Positions 26,693-36,324 of a stretch of 64,000 nucleotides of DNA are shown here, piece by piece. Below the pieces are notes generated by a model that saw nothing but the letters and a program-made list of their open reading frames with translations, did no database searches and was not told the origin of the DNA. Origin of the DNA: Maioricimonas rarisocia (lineage in GTDB: Bacteria; Planctomycetota; Planctomycetia; Planctomycetales; Planctomycetaceae); NCBI RefSeq assembly GCF_007747795.1, contig NZ_CP036275.1, positions 6,936,001-7,000,000 on the forward strand, given 5' to 3'. Position 1 is the first letter of the stretch; each line of letters opens with the position of its first letter. A program made the translations under genes and the position numbers.

Positions 26693-27021
26693 CTGGCCCA
26701 ACCTTTCTGCGCGGGGTATGTCGAGAGCGACGAAGTCCTTCGCCGGGAGACTTCGCCGATGATATTGCGCAGCAGGCCCGACTGAAGGGACGGCGGGCAG
26801 CCAAATCGGAAATCCCCGCAAACTGTACAGACGGACGGTGCTGCAGTTTGCCTCATGGCCGCCGGGGCGTATGTTTTGCCGTCCGCAGTGGGGTGTAACA
26901 ATCTGCGGATTTCTGCGATCGTACTGGTGGGGCTCCGATGTCCCGGACGATCCAGAGGCATCGGGGGCTGCACGGCCAGTGTGCGGCCCCGCCCATGCGC
27001 TCAACCATGCGGAAAGTCAAG

Positions 27022-27228
27022 ATGCGGACGCTGAAAGCCTACACCTGCTGGGGTACGCCCTGCTCGGTCGAAATTGACGAGGTCGGAAACGTGATTCGCG
27101 TGCACGGAACAGGCGTGCGCTCGATCGACGACGTGCTGAAGCTGGCCGATCCGGACGGGTCCGAACCGGCAGAACTGCACGGAATCGAGTCGACGCCCGG
27201 CGGCCCGGACGAACCGGGGGCCTGCTGA
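27022..27228 (+). CDS. Small hypothetical protein
   Basis: A 68-aa protein starting MRTLKAYTCWGTPCSVEIDE and ending GPDEPGAC, with three cysteines and a short beta-like core (VEIDEVGNVIRVHG). A GGAAAG stretch precedes this ATG; ATGs at 27007 and 26938 are possible longer starts. It lies divergent to the MscS gene and converges with the pseudokinase gene, 6 bp from its stop codon. I do not recognise a family. Coding is supported by codon-position GC pattern by eye only, so confidence is moderate. Confidence 0.5.
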   Translation: MRTLKAYTCWGTPCSVEIDEVGNVIRVHGTGVRSIDDVLKLADPDGSEPAELHGIESTPGGPDEPGAC

Positions 27229-27234
27229 GGCGGC

Positions 27235-28338
27235 TCAGATCGCAGAAGTCGCCCGGGCCAGGAATCGGTCGAGGTCATCCCGCAGCTCGGCAGCCGAGGC
27301 ATACGTCGGCGCGGATGGAGCTGCCAGGCCGGCCAGAATGATGTCCTGCAGTCCCCGCGGAATGGCGGGATTGTAGCGGCGGGGCGGGACCGGACCGCGG
27401 CAGACCAGCCGGCGAATCCGTCCTCCACGGGTGGGCTGAAGACCGGTCAGCAGTCGATACAGCAGACCGCTGATCGCAAACACGTCGGACCGCACCCCGT
27501 CCGGAGCGGCGTCCTCGGGTGGCGTGGGCCTGATGGAAGCGGGCAACTGGAACGCCGAGATCTGCACGGCATCCGGGAGTGACCTCAGGTCGACCGTACC
27601 AATCGAGTCAACGAGGACGTTCTTCGGCGAGATCGACCGATAGACGACGCCCTTCGCAAACGCATGTTCCATCGCATCGGCCAGGTTCCGCGCCAGCCGG
27701 GCTGCGGGAACGACGCCGAGCGTTTCCTGGAAGCACTCGAGCCATTCCTGCAGCGTCGGTCCGGAACAGTATCGCGAGACCACGAACGGCCGTTCCCGGT
27801 CGGGGATGACTTCGTGCACGGGGATGAGATGCGGATGATCGACCTGCAGGGCGGTGTTGCCGGCGTCGATGAACTGCCGCCGGTGCTCGGCGTTGCCGAT
27901 CGTGTGCGGGCTGGGGACGCGCAGTGCCACCAGTCTTCCCAGCAGGGGATCATTGGCGAGAAACAGCGTGCTGTCGGTCCCTGCAGCGAGTCGCCGCACG
28001 ACTTCGAAACGGCCGATCCGGATGGCATTCGCGGCGGTTGACGAATCGCCGCCACCATTCCGGCCGGCGGGGGCGGCGCAGAGCAGGCGGGTCAGCCTCG
28101 AGCAGGCGGCTTCGTCGATGAAGGGAAGTCGCGTCGGTCGCGGGGGAGTGAGCCCCGGCGCGAGCTGTGCGTCGATTTCCGGGAGGAGTTCGGTACAGTC
28201 GCCGCACTCGTCGATGTGGAGGGCAATCTGTTCGGTTTCCTCGGGGGTGAGAGCTCCCTTGAGGAAAGCGACCAGTTGTGGTCGCGGCGGACAGGAGTAT
28301 CGTCGTTCAAGCGTCGCCATCGTCGTCAACATCTGCAT
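27235..28338 (-). CDS. Zinc anti-sigma-like domain fused to a degenerate protein kinase (pseudokinase)
   Basis: A 367-aa protein. The N-terminus has a zinc-binding anti-sigma (zf-HC2/ZAS) motif His41-x3-Cys45-x2-Cys48 in LHIDECGDC. From about residue 107 a Hanks-kinase fold follows (IRIGRFEVVRRLAAG... VALRVPSPH... HPHLIPVHEV... VVYRSISPKNVLVDS). Key residues are lost: VAIK Lys is Arg140, HRD is Tyr-Arg-Ser (233-235), and DFG is Asp-Leu-Arg (250-252). Catalysis is therefore not expected; a binding or scaffold role is more likely. It lies 81 bp downstream of an ECF sigma gene on the same strand and probably regulates it. Start is uncertain: ATG 28338 or 28320. Confidence 0.82.
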   Translation of the reverse strand: MQMLTTMATLERRYSCPPRPQLVAFLKGALTPEETEQIALHIDECGDCTELLPEIDAQLAPGLTPPRPTRLPFIDEAACSRLTRLLCAAPAGRNGGGDSSTAANAIRIGRFEVVRRLAAGTDSTLFLANDPLLGRLVALRVPSPHTIGNAEHRRQFIDAGNTALQVDHPHLIPVHEVIPDRERPFVVSRYCSGPTLQEWLECFQETLGVVPAARLARNLADAMEHAFAKGVVYRSISPKNVLVDSIGTVDLRSLPDAVQISAFQLPASIRPTPPEDAAPDGVRSDVFAISGLLYRLLTGLQPTRGGRIRRLVCRGPVPPRRYNPAIPRGLQDIILAGLAAPSAPTYASAAELRDDLDRFLARATSAI

Positions 28339-28419
28339 CGAGGACGGACCGGGCGGAGACGACCGCTCCGGCAGGTGCGCATGCTGGCTGTCGCGTTTCC
28401 GGCGTGAGGCCCGTTCGTT

Positions 28420-29055
28420 TCAGCTGGAGCTGTCGCTGTCAAACCCTTCGATCAACCCGGCGAACTCGGCCCGCAGCACGGAGAGGATCCGGGACTTGGC
28501 GAGATAAACCGAGTTGACGCTCATGTCGAGTTCTGCCGCAATCTCCTTCGACGACCTTCCGTTGACGACGAATTCGTAGAAGGCTTTCCAGTCCCGCTCG
28601 GAAAAGCGTCCCCGGATGATGGTGACCGCCCGTTCGTACAGGAACTGGATCTCGCGAGACACGCTGTCGTCGTTGTCGACCACAGCGGCTGTGGCCGCGA
28701 GAGCATAACCGTTGCTGCCGCCGATGGCCCGAGGCCGTCCCTGCGCGGCGCGGCTGAAATCAATCAGTTTGCGGCGTGTAATCTGCTTCAACCAGCCGCG
28801 AAAAGCCCCGGTGTGAGGGCGTTTCTCGAAGTCCTTGAGTTTCGCAGACACCACCGCGAAGACATCCTGCGCGACGTTCTCGCTGTCGTGCGAGTTCAAC
28901 CCCCACTGGCGGCACCAGTGGTAAACGAGCGGCGAAAAGAGCTGCACGAGCTGAAACCAGGCGACGTCATCGCGCGCCTTGGCCCTCATCAGCAGGCTGA
29001 TGGAGGTCTGCGTGTCGGAGTCGGCTCTGCCAAAGAGAACGCCGCTGTCTGTCAC
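28420..29055 (-). CDS. ECF-family RNA polymerase sigma factor
   Basis: A 211-aa protein with sigma-2 (DDVAWFQLVQLFSPLVYHWCRQWGLNSHDSENVAQDVFAVV) and sigma-4 (FSERDWKAFYEFVVNGRSSKEIAAELDMSVNSVYLAKSRI) regions, separated by a short linker. The type with SLLMRAKARDD and FRGWLKQITRRKLIDFSR is an abundant planctomycete ECF group. The gene downstream carries a zinc anti-sigma motif and a pseudokinase, so the two probably form a sigma/anti-sigma pair. Target promoters are unknown. Confidence 0.92.
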   Translation of the reverse strand: MTDSGVLFGRADSDTQTSISLLMRAKARDDVAWFQLVQLFSPLVYHWCRQWGLNSHDSENVAQDVFAVVSAKLKDFEKRPHTGAFRGWLKQITRRKLIDFSRAAQGRPRAIGGSNGYALAATAAVVDNDDSVSREIQFLYERAVTIIRGRFSERDWKAFYEFVVNGRSSKEIAAELDMSVNSVYLAKSRILSVLRAEFAGLIEGFDSDSSS

Positions 29056-29531
29056 GATCCTGTACTCAAGTTCGACAAGGAAACGAAAAACAGGAAATCA
29101 TCGCGCATCCAGATCCCTCATTGTGAGCATCGCCGCGCAGGCGTCAAGAGGAAGCAGGCGCACAGCCGTTCCCCCCAACCACAAATGTGTGGGGCGTTTA
29201 TAACGGCATCTCGTTGAAAACGGCGGTCCGACGTCATTCGGTGACAGCCATCGGCGTTCTCTGAGGTGAACCGACTGCCGATCCCCGATCGGCAATGCAC
29301 GCCGCCCCGACAGGTGCGTGCAAGGGGTACGCTGCCGCACCGCCAGAGAGGTTGCGACACGACCGGAAGGGTCCCCCATGCGCCAACACGGTTCCACACC
29401 GTCGCGACGACATGACGGCGCTGGTAATCCGCCGGCAGAACAACACCGAGTTCTGAGCCGGCCGGTCGCGTCGGCATCTGTACTCGCGCCGGCTGTTCCC
29501 GTCCCCCGCTGTGATGCCCCACCGTGCGCCG
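29056..29531. other. 476-bp gene-free region upstream of the ECF sigma gene
   Basis: No convincing gene on either strand. The part nearest the sigma gene (29056-29110) is A-rich and may carry its promoter. No repeat or hairpin stands out. Confidence 0.35.
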
Positions 29532-29924
29532 CTAGATGTTCCGCACGTAGAGTGTCGCGCTGTAAATCACCACAGCCCCGACCGCGAGCGTGCCGAAATT
29601 GAGCAGTCGGCTGGCGGTCTGCGGCTTCCAGACAGCGATCACCTGGGCAATGCCGCAGACGAACAGCACCAGGGCCAGCTTGAACATCAGCATTCCCTTG
29701 AACGGCCCCCAGCCGTAGAGGAAGTAGCTGGCAATCGGGTTCGACTCGACGAAGACGCGGTTGCCGGACCGGCCATGCGTGAGCATCCACCAGGTCGCGA
29801 GGAAGTCGAGCACGTTGACCAGGACGAACATTGCCGTCTCGTGCTCGAGCGGCAACTGCCGGCGAAACAGCGTGTGCAACAGTTTTCCGATCGGCCCGGT
29901 CCTGCGCTTGCCGGATTTTGCCAT
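29532..29924 (-). CDS. DUF5658-like small membrane protein
   Basis: A 130-aa protein with three membrane helices: TAMFVLVNVLDFLATWWMLTHG, PFKGMLMFKLALVLFVCGIAQVIAVW and LLNFGTLAVGAVVIYSATLYV. Between the first and second is ESNPIASYFLYGWG, the N-P-IA-x-x-hydrophobic motif typical of DUF5658 proteins. Function unknown. CAGGAGCTCCCC precedes ATG 29924. Divergent to the large FG-GAP/sialidase gene. Confidence 0.75.
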   Translation of the reverse strand: MAKSGKRRTGPIGKLLHTLFRRQLPLEHETAMFVLVNVLDFLATWWMLTHGRSGNRVFVESNPIASYFLYGWGPFKGMLMFKLALVLFVCGIAQVIAVWKPQTASRLLNFGTLAVGAVVIYSATLYVRNI

Positions 29925-30047
29925 GGGGAGCTCCTGAAGACCGATCATTGCACAATTCCAACTGACCAATCAGTATCTCAGTTGATTGGGCCGCCACAAG
30001 CACGGCGGGACTCCTTCCTCCCCAAGAGCACAACATCTCGACACGCC

Positions 30048-33000
30048 ATGCCCCACCTGAAACCACCGTTCGCCCACGTCCTTCCACTACTGACGGCCTT
30101 GTGCCTGACCACCTCCTGTCTGGCCGAGGAGGAGCTGCAGCCGATCGCCTACAACAACCCCGGACTGACCGTGGACCTGGGCGTCGGGTTGTGGGCCTGG
30201 CCGCTGCCGATGGACTACGATGGCGACGGAGACCTCGACCTGGTCGTCTCGTGTCCGGACAAGCCGTACAACGGCACCTATCTGTTTGAGAACCCGGGGG
30301 GCGGCGTGCATCCGGTCTTCAAGCCGGCGCGGCGGATCGGCAAGGCGGTGCGGAACATCCAGATTTCCTATACCGATGACGGCATCCGTCTGCTCGACCC
30401 TGCCGGTGAGTACGAAGACTTCCGTGACAGTGGATGGGACAAGCGGACGAAACTTCCACTACCGGTCAAGATCGACACCCGCTTCAAGCGGTACCGGGCC
30501 AACCAGTGGAAGTCGGTCGACTTCGAGGGAGACGGCGATCAGGACCTGATCATCGGCATCGGCGTGTGGGACGACTACGGCTGGGACGACGCCTGGAATG
30601 AACGGGGCGAATGGGTCAACGGACCGCTGCACGGTCTGGTGTATGTCGTCGAGAACACCGGCTCGGATGCCGAACCAACCTACGCCGCGCCCAAACCGCT
30701 GACTGCCGGCGACGACAACGCTCAGGTCGACGTGTACGGGATGCCTTCGCCGAACCTGGCCGACTTCGACGGGGACGGTGACCTGGACCTGATGTGCGGC
30801 GAGTTTCTGGATGGCTTCACGTACTTCGAGAACATCGGCAGCCGGACAGAGCCGAAGTACGCCGCGGGTCGACGACTGGCCCGCGCGGACGGCGACGGTG
30901 GACGACCGCGAATCCGCATGGACCTGCAGATGATCACGCCGGTCGCACTCGACTGGGACAGCGACGGGGACATCGACCTGATCAGCGGTGACGAAGACGG
31001 TCGGGTGGCATTGATCGAGCACCTCGGCCGGGTCGAAAACGGGATGCCGCAGTACGCTCCGCCGCGGTACTTCCAGCAGGAAGCGGAGAACGTCAAGTAC
31101 GGTGCGCTGGTCACGCCGGTCAGCGTCGACTGGGACGGTGACGGCGATGAAGATCTAATCTGCGGCAACACGGCCGGCTACATCGGCTTCATCGAGAACC
31201 TGGGGGGCAATCCTCCGAAGTGGGCCCGTCCGCGGAACCTCGTTGCCGACGTGAGCGGTGCTCCCATTCCGTTCCGGGAAGTCATTCGTCATCAGGCTGG
31301 CCCAACCGGCTCGATTCAGGGTCCGTGCGAAGCGAAGTGGGGTTACACGGCACCGACGGTCGCCGATTGGGATCACGACGGCCACGACGACATCATCGTC
31401 AACGGGATCTGGGGCAAGGTCGTGTGGTATCGCCGGGACGCGGAAGGGCGTCTCGGACCAGCCCAGCCGATTCGCGTCGACTGGGATGGTCACCCGCCGA
31501 AGCCGAGCTGGACCTGGTGGGAACCGGAACCGGGAACCCTGGCAACGCAGTGGCGGACGACGCCGGGCGTGGTCGACTGGAACGGCGACGGCCTGAACGA
31601 CCTGGTGATGCTCGACACGGAAGGGTACCTGGCCTTCTACGAACGGAAGCGCGAGGGCGACGAACTCGTGCTGCTGCCCCCCAAACGGATCTTCTACGGC
31701 GATGGTCCCTGCGAGTTCGATTCCCGCGGTCGCGTGGCGGGGAACGCCAAGGATGGCCTGCTGCGGCTGAATGCGAAATCGGCGGGCGCCAGCGGCCGCA
31801 GGAAGTTCTGCTTCGTCGACTGGGACATGGACGGCGATCTCGACATCCTGGTCAACAGTGTCAACGTGAACCTGCTTCGCAACGTGCGGACCGACGACGA
31901 AGGGAACACCTGGTTCCGCGACGAGGGACCGCTCGACGAGCGTGTTCTGGCCGGGCACACGACGTCGCCGACCGTGGTCGACTGGGACAACAACGGCGTG
32001 CCGGATCTGCTCGTTGGCGGAGAGGACGGTTTCCTGTACTACAAGCGTCATCCGCAGGCGGACGAGCTGGCAGCCGTGACAACTGATGACAAAGACGCTG
32101 CCGACTCGGAGTCACCCATCGTGACCCGCGAATTCATCTACGAAGAGGCACCGTATCCCGAGTGCCACGCCTCGACCATCGAGGAGACGCCATCCGGCCT
32201 GGTGGCCGCCTGGTTCGGCGGGACGCGCGAGAAGCACCCTGACGTTGGTATCTGGGTGGCGCGCAAGGTCGATGGCCAGTGGACGACGCCGGTCGAAGTC
32301 GCCAACGGTGTGCAGCACTCGACGCTGCGGCACCCGACGTGGAACCCGGTGCTCTTCCAGGTTCCCGATGGTCCGCTGCAGCTCTACTACAAGGCGGGGC
32401 CCGACCCCAGAACCTGGTGGGGCATGCTGACCGAGTCGACCGATGGCGGCAAGACCTGGTCGTTCCCGCGTCGCCTGCCCGAGACGATTGACGGACCGGT
32501 CAAGAACAAGCCGGTCCTGCTCGAGAACGGCGACCTGCTGTGCGGTTCGAGCACCGAGTACGACGGCTGGCGTCTGCACTTCGAGATCACCAGCGACTTC
32601 GGCAAGACGTGGGACCGAATCGGTCCGGTCAACGATGCCAGCACCTTCAACGCGATTCAGCCGACGATCCTGACGCACAAGGATGGACGCCTGCAGGCGC
32701 TCTGCCGGACGCAGGAGGGGAAGATCGTCGAAAGCTGGTCAGACGACAACGGCCGCAGCTGGAGTGAGCTGGCGGCGACTTCGCTGCCGAATCCGAATGC
32801 GGGATTCGATGCCGTCACGCTCGATGACGGCCGGCACCTGCTCGTCTACAACCACACGTTGCGGCGGGCCGGCAGCCCCAGCGGCCGCTCGCTGCTGAAC
32901 GTCGCTGTGACCGAAGACGGTGTGAACTGGCAGGCTGCACTGGTGCTCGAGAACGAGCGGGGTGAGTTTTCGTACCCGGCCGTGATCCAGACCCGGGACG

Positions 33001-33134
33001 GACTCGTCCACACGACGTACACGTGGAAGCGTGATCTCGTCCGTCACGTCGTGATCGACCCGGACAAGCTCGAACTGCAGCCGATCGAGGACGGCCGCTG
33101 GCCGGGACTCCCGAACGCCGGCATCGCCGAGTGA
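30048..33134 (+). CDS. Secreted FG-GAP repeat protein fused to a sialidase-like domain
   Basis: A 1028-aa protein. A signal peptide (MPHLKPPFAHVLPLLTALCLTTSCLAE) is followed by about 650 residues with many FG-GAP/VCBS repeats, recognisable by Ca-binding DxDGDGDLDL motifs (MDYDGDGDLDLV, VDFEGDGDQDLI, ADFDGDGDLDLM, WDSDGDIDLIS, WDGDGDEDLI, WDMDGDLDILV). From about residue 690 a BNR/sialidase-like propeller follows (EFIYEEAPYPECHASTIEE, with STDGGKTWSF and SDDNGRSW Asp-box-type motifs). Such fusions would bind polysaccharide and cut or recognise it outside the cell. ATG 30048 was chosen because the frame upstream overlaps the antisense DUF5658 gene. Confidence 0.88.
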   Translation: MPHLKPPFAHVLPLLTALCLTTSCLAEEELQPIAYNNPGLTVDLGVGLWAWPLPMDYDGDGDLDLVVSCPDKPYNGTYLFENPGGGVHPVFKPARRIGKAVRNIQISYTDDGIRLLDPAGEYEDFRDSGWDKRTKLPLPVKIDTRFKRYRANQWKSVDFEGDGDQDLIIGIGVWDDYGWDDAWNERGEWVNGPLHGLVYVVENTGSDAEPTYAAPKPLTAGDDNAQVDVYGMPSPNLADFDGDGDLDLMCGEFLDGFTYFENIGSRTEPKYAAGRRLARADGDGGRPRIRMDLQMITPVALDWDSDGDIDLISGDEDGRVALIEHLGRVENGMPQYAPPRYFQQEAENVKYGALVTPVSVDWDGDGDEDLICGNTAGYIGFIENLGGNPPKWARPRNLVADVSGAPIPFREVIRHQAGPTGSIQGPCEAKWGYTAPTVADWDHDGHDDIIVNGIWGKVVWYRRDAEGRLGPAQPIRVDWDGHPPKPSWTWWEPEPGTLATQWRTTPGVVDWNGDGLNDLVMLDTEGYLAFYERKREGDELVLLPPKRIFYGDGPCEFDSRGRVAGNAKDGLLRLNAKSAGASGRRKFCFVDWDMDGDLDILVNSVNVNLLRNVRTDDEGNTWFRDEGPLDERVLAGHTTSPTVVDWDNNGVPDLLVGGEDGFLYYKRHPQADELAAVTTDDKDAADSESPIVTREFIYEEAPYPECHASTIEETPSGLVAAWFGGTREKHPDVGIWVARKVDGQWTTPVEVANGVQHSTLRHPTWNPVLFQVPDGPLQLYYKAGPDPRTWWGMLTESTDGGKTWSFPRRLPETIDGPVKNKPVLLENGDLLCGSSTEYDGWRLHFEITSDFGKTWDRIGPVNDASTFNAIQPTILTHKDGRLQALCRTQEGKIVESWSDDNGRSWSELAATSLPNPNAGFDAVTLDDGRHLLVYNHTLRRAGSPSGRSLLNVAVTEDGVNWQAALVLENERGEFSYPAVIQTRDGLVHTTYTWKRDLVRHVVIDPDKLELQPIEDGRWPGLPNAGIAE

Positions 33135-33142
33135 GATCCGGC

Positions 33143-33176
33143 AGGGGCGGATTGCCAATTCGCGTGATCCGCCCCT
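33143..33176 (+). terminator. Perfect 10-bp stem-loop after the FG-GAP/sialidase gene
   Basis: AGGGGCGGAT (33143-33152) pairs perfectly with ATCCGCCCCT (33167-33176) over a 14-nt loop, starting 9 bp after the stop codon. There is no T tract, so it may stabilise the 3' end or aid rho-dependent termination rather than act alone. Confidence 0.5.
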
Positions 33177-33244
33177 CGCTGGTTGCCGTATACTGACATG
33201 CCGCTCCACTGCTCGCGATCCCGCGGTGCCACGAGGGGAACTGC

Positions 33245-33769
33245 ATGTCGTCCGACACACGGAACGTCCTTCTCGAGCCGGTCGAGTACAAGGTGACCGA
33301 GACGCCACTGGGCACATGGCGTCGTCACCTCTCGACCAGCAATGCCCTGTTCGAAGAGTTCACGTCGCACGCTCACGTGGGCGGACTCCCGCTGCTGCAT
33401 TTCACCCGCGGCAAATCACCGGAGACCGGCAAGCGGAAAACCGCCCGGGGCATCATTGCCGTCGGCGGCAGGGCCGTCGGCGTGCTGGCTGTGGGACAGA
33501 TCGCCTGGGGCGTGGTCGCGATTGGTCAGGTCGCCGTCGGAATGGTCTTCAGCCTGGGGCAGGCCGCTTTTGCCGCGGTCGCCATCGGTCAGCTGAGCAT
33601 CGCCGTCCTGTTCGCTGCAGGCCAGCTGGCTGCTGCACCCACTGCAATTGGCCAAATTGCCGCCGGACAATACGTCCTTGCGCAGTATGGTGTGGGTGAG
33701 CACGTGTGGGACATGCGGGGAGCGGACGCTGCGGCACAACGCCTGTTCGGACCGCTGATCCCATGGTAG
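33245..33769 (+). CDS. Small glycine-rich AIGQ-repeat protein
   Basis: A 174-aa protein. After a polar N-terminus (about 66 residues) comes a run of short hydrophobic repeats with G at fixed spacing: GIIAVGGRAVGVLAVGQ, IAWGVVAIGQVAVGMV, AAFAAVAIGQLSIAVL, APTAIGQIAAGQYVLAQYGVG, about residues 69-150. The period is about 6-7 residues, with repeated A-x-G-Q. This could be a left-handed or similar beta-solenoid, or a membrane helix bundle. I do not recognise a family with known function. It lies directly before a DUF6159 membrane protein gene in the same direction. Confidence 0.65.
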   Translation: MSSDTRNVLLEPVEYKVTETPLGTWRRHLSTSNALFEEFTSHAHVGGLPLLHFTRGKSPETGKRKTARGIIAVGGRAVGVLAVGQIAWGVVAIGQVAVGMVFSLGQAAFAAVAIGQLSIAVLFAAGQLAAAPTAIGQIAAGQYVLAQYGVGEHVWDMRGADAAAQRLFGPLIPW

Positions 33770-33846
33770 CGTTCTGAGCGGCCCGAACTGGCAGCCACGT
33801 GTTCCGCGACGCACCACGCACAACAAACGGGAAGGAAGGGCCAGAG

Positions 33847-34695
33847 ATGTTCGATCGACTCGCCAACGGCTGCGAACTGGCCAGACAGAGCTGGAACGTT
33901 CTCAAGCTGGACAAGGAGCTGCTGCTGTTTCCGCTGCTCAGTGGCATCGCGTGCCTGATGGTGCTGGCCAGTTTCGGGATCCCGCTGTGGAACAGCCCGT
34001 ATGCCGAGGCCTTCTTCAACGAACAGCAGTCTCCGCAGGATCCGATCGCGTACCTGATCCTGTTTCTGTTCTACCTGGTCAACTACCTCGTCATCGTCTA
34101 CTTCAATGCGGCACTCGTCGCGTGCGCGATCATCCGGTTTCGCGGCGGCGACCCCACCTTTGCTGTCGGGATCCAGGCCGCCAACGAGCGATTGCCTCAG
34201 ATCTTCGGCTGGGCGCTCGTCTGTGCGACCGTCGGATTCCTGCTGCGGATCATCGAATCCCGCTCACAGAAGACCGGGCAGTTTGTTGCCGGCTTGATCG
34301 GTATGGGTTGGACCGCCGCCACGTACTTCGTCGTGCCGATTCTGGTGGTTGAGCAGCTCGGTCCGTTCGCTGCAGTCCAGCGGTCATTGTCGGTCCTGAA
34401 GAGAACCTGGGGCGAAGCGCTGTCGGCGAACTTCGGGATCGGACTGTTCATCTTTCTGGCAACCATGCCCGGTATCATGATGCTGGTCGGCGGCGGCTTT
34501 CTACTGGCTGGCGGCTCGACCGCCGGCGGAGTGGTCCTGCTTTCGCTGGGCGTCGTCTGGATCCTGCTGGCAAGCCTCGTCTCATCGGCACTCGATGCGA
34601 TTCTGCTGGCAGCGATCTATCTGTACGCAGCCGACGGCGAGGTCCCGAGACAGTTCGACCGCGATCTGCTGCAACACGCCTTCGTCCATCGTTGA
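33847..34695 (+). CDS. DUF6159-type integral membrane protein
   Basis: A 282-aa protein with about six membrane helices: LFPLLSGIACLMVLASFGIP, YLILFLFYLVNYLVIVYFN, AALVACAIIRF, LPQIFGWALVCATVGFLL, NFGIGLFIFLATMPGIMMLVGGG and VVLLSLGVVWILLASLVS. It starts MFDRLANGCELARQSWNVLKLDKELL and has YFVVPILVVEQLGPFAAVQRSLSVLKRTWGEAL, both DUF6159 landmarks. Function unknown. GGAAGGAAGGG lies upstream of ATG 33847. Confidence 0.82.
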   Translation: MFDRLANGCELARQSWNVLKLDKELLLFPLLSGIACLMVLASFGIPLWNSPYAEAFFNEQQSPQDPIAYLILFLFYLVNYLVIVYFNAALVACAIIRFRGGDPTFAVGIQAANERLPQIFGWALVCATVGFLLRIIESRSQKTGQFVAGLIGMGWTAATYFVVPILVVEQLGPFAAVQRSLSVLKRTWGEALSANFGIGLFIFLATMPGIMMLVGGGFLLAGGSTAGGVVLLSLGVVWILLASLVSSALDAILLAAIYLYAADGEVPRQFDRDLLQHAFVHR

Positions 34696-34771
34696 GCCAC
34701 AGCGACGTCGCAGAGCAGGTGACAAGGAGCTTCCCATCGCACGGCAACGTACGGGCACGGCTCCTTAGTAG

Positions 34772-34888
34772 AGCGATCGGGCGTGCATCGACACCTCGGT
34801 TCCCGACAAGTACTGGAACGAGGCGATGTCGGACCTGCGGGTCAACGTGGAGGCCGGCGAGAACCAGGTGGGCCTTGTCATCGAGTAG
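34772..34888 (+). pseudogene. Orphan C-terminal remnant of a pseudopilin-linked lipoprotein
   Basis: After an in-frame TAG at 34769, 38 codons remain open to the TAG at 34886. The tail reads SVPDKYWNEAMSDLRVNVEAGENQVGLVIE. It matches, in order and spacing, the last residues of the lipoproteins that follow DUF1559 genes in this window, e.g. IPDKYADATKSGLTAQVEAG and IPEKYSDVTKSGLTASVEAG. No signal peptide, lipobox or start with a ribosome-binding site is present, so this looks like the leftover end of a deleted copy. A strong terminator follows 34 bp later, as expected for a complete module. It is not seen as a functional gene. Confidence 0.65.
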
Positions 34889-34921
34889 GCGTTGTTTGAT
34901 ACGACGCACATGCAGACCATG

Positions 34922-34961
34922 ACGGCTCGACTGCGAGACAGTTTCGCGGTCGAGCCGTTTT
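34922..34961 (+). terminator. Rho-independent terminator after the lipoprotein remnant
   Basis: ACGGCTCGACTGCGA (34922-34936) pairs with TCGCGGTCGAGCCGT (34944-34958) in a 15-bp stem with one G-U pair and a 7-nt loop, followed by TTTTCGTTT. It belongs to the decayed module just upstream. Confidence 0.85.
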
Positions 34962-35314
34962 CGTTTGCGCCGGCGTCGCCCCCCCGTCGCAACGCCCCTG
35001 CCGCGCGCATTGCTGCACCGGCGCACGGCAACGCCGTCTCCGCGAGGGGACGAAGACCGTTCAACGACACGGCCGTATTCCCTTGTTTCGCCGCGAGTTA
35101 CGGACACTCGACGAGAAAGTCCTGACGTTCGGCACGCCGCCTGCGTTGAGCACCCTGCAAGGAATCCCGCCGCAGCGCCTGGCCGGCTTCCCTCTGAAGC
35201 CACTGGATTCCGCCGTCTTCGCCCCGGTTGCGGAGACGCGACGCCCCGCCGAACGGGTTCACGGTCCACCCGCCATCGCCCCCCGCCTTCGATCCGTCCC
35301 AGGAAATACCTTCC
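34962..35314. other. 353-bp leader region before DUF1559 gene 1
   Basis: No other gene is supported. Unlike the four later DUF1559 genes, I see no TTGACA-N17-TA promoter here. The ribosome-binding site is a spaced AGGAAAT. Confidence 0.35.
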
Positions 35315-36280
<966 letters not shown>

Positions 36281-36324
36281 TGCCGAAACGCCATTCCCAC
36301 TTCGCAACGAGAGGTTCTGGAGAG

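Noticed and set aside
26693-27004. Long N-terminus of MscS to ATG 27004
   Set aside because: 104 extra codons lack similarity to MscS and overlap the divergent small gene; GTG 26692 gives a normal start.
29511-30047. N-terminal extension of the FG-GAP/sialidase protein to 29511
   Set aside because: It would cover the antisense DUF5658 gene and would put the signal peptide internally; ATG 30048 starts the signal peptide directly.
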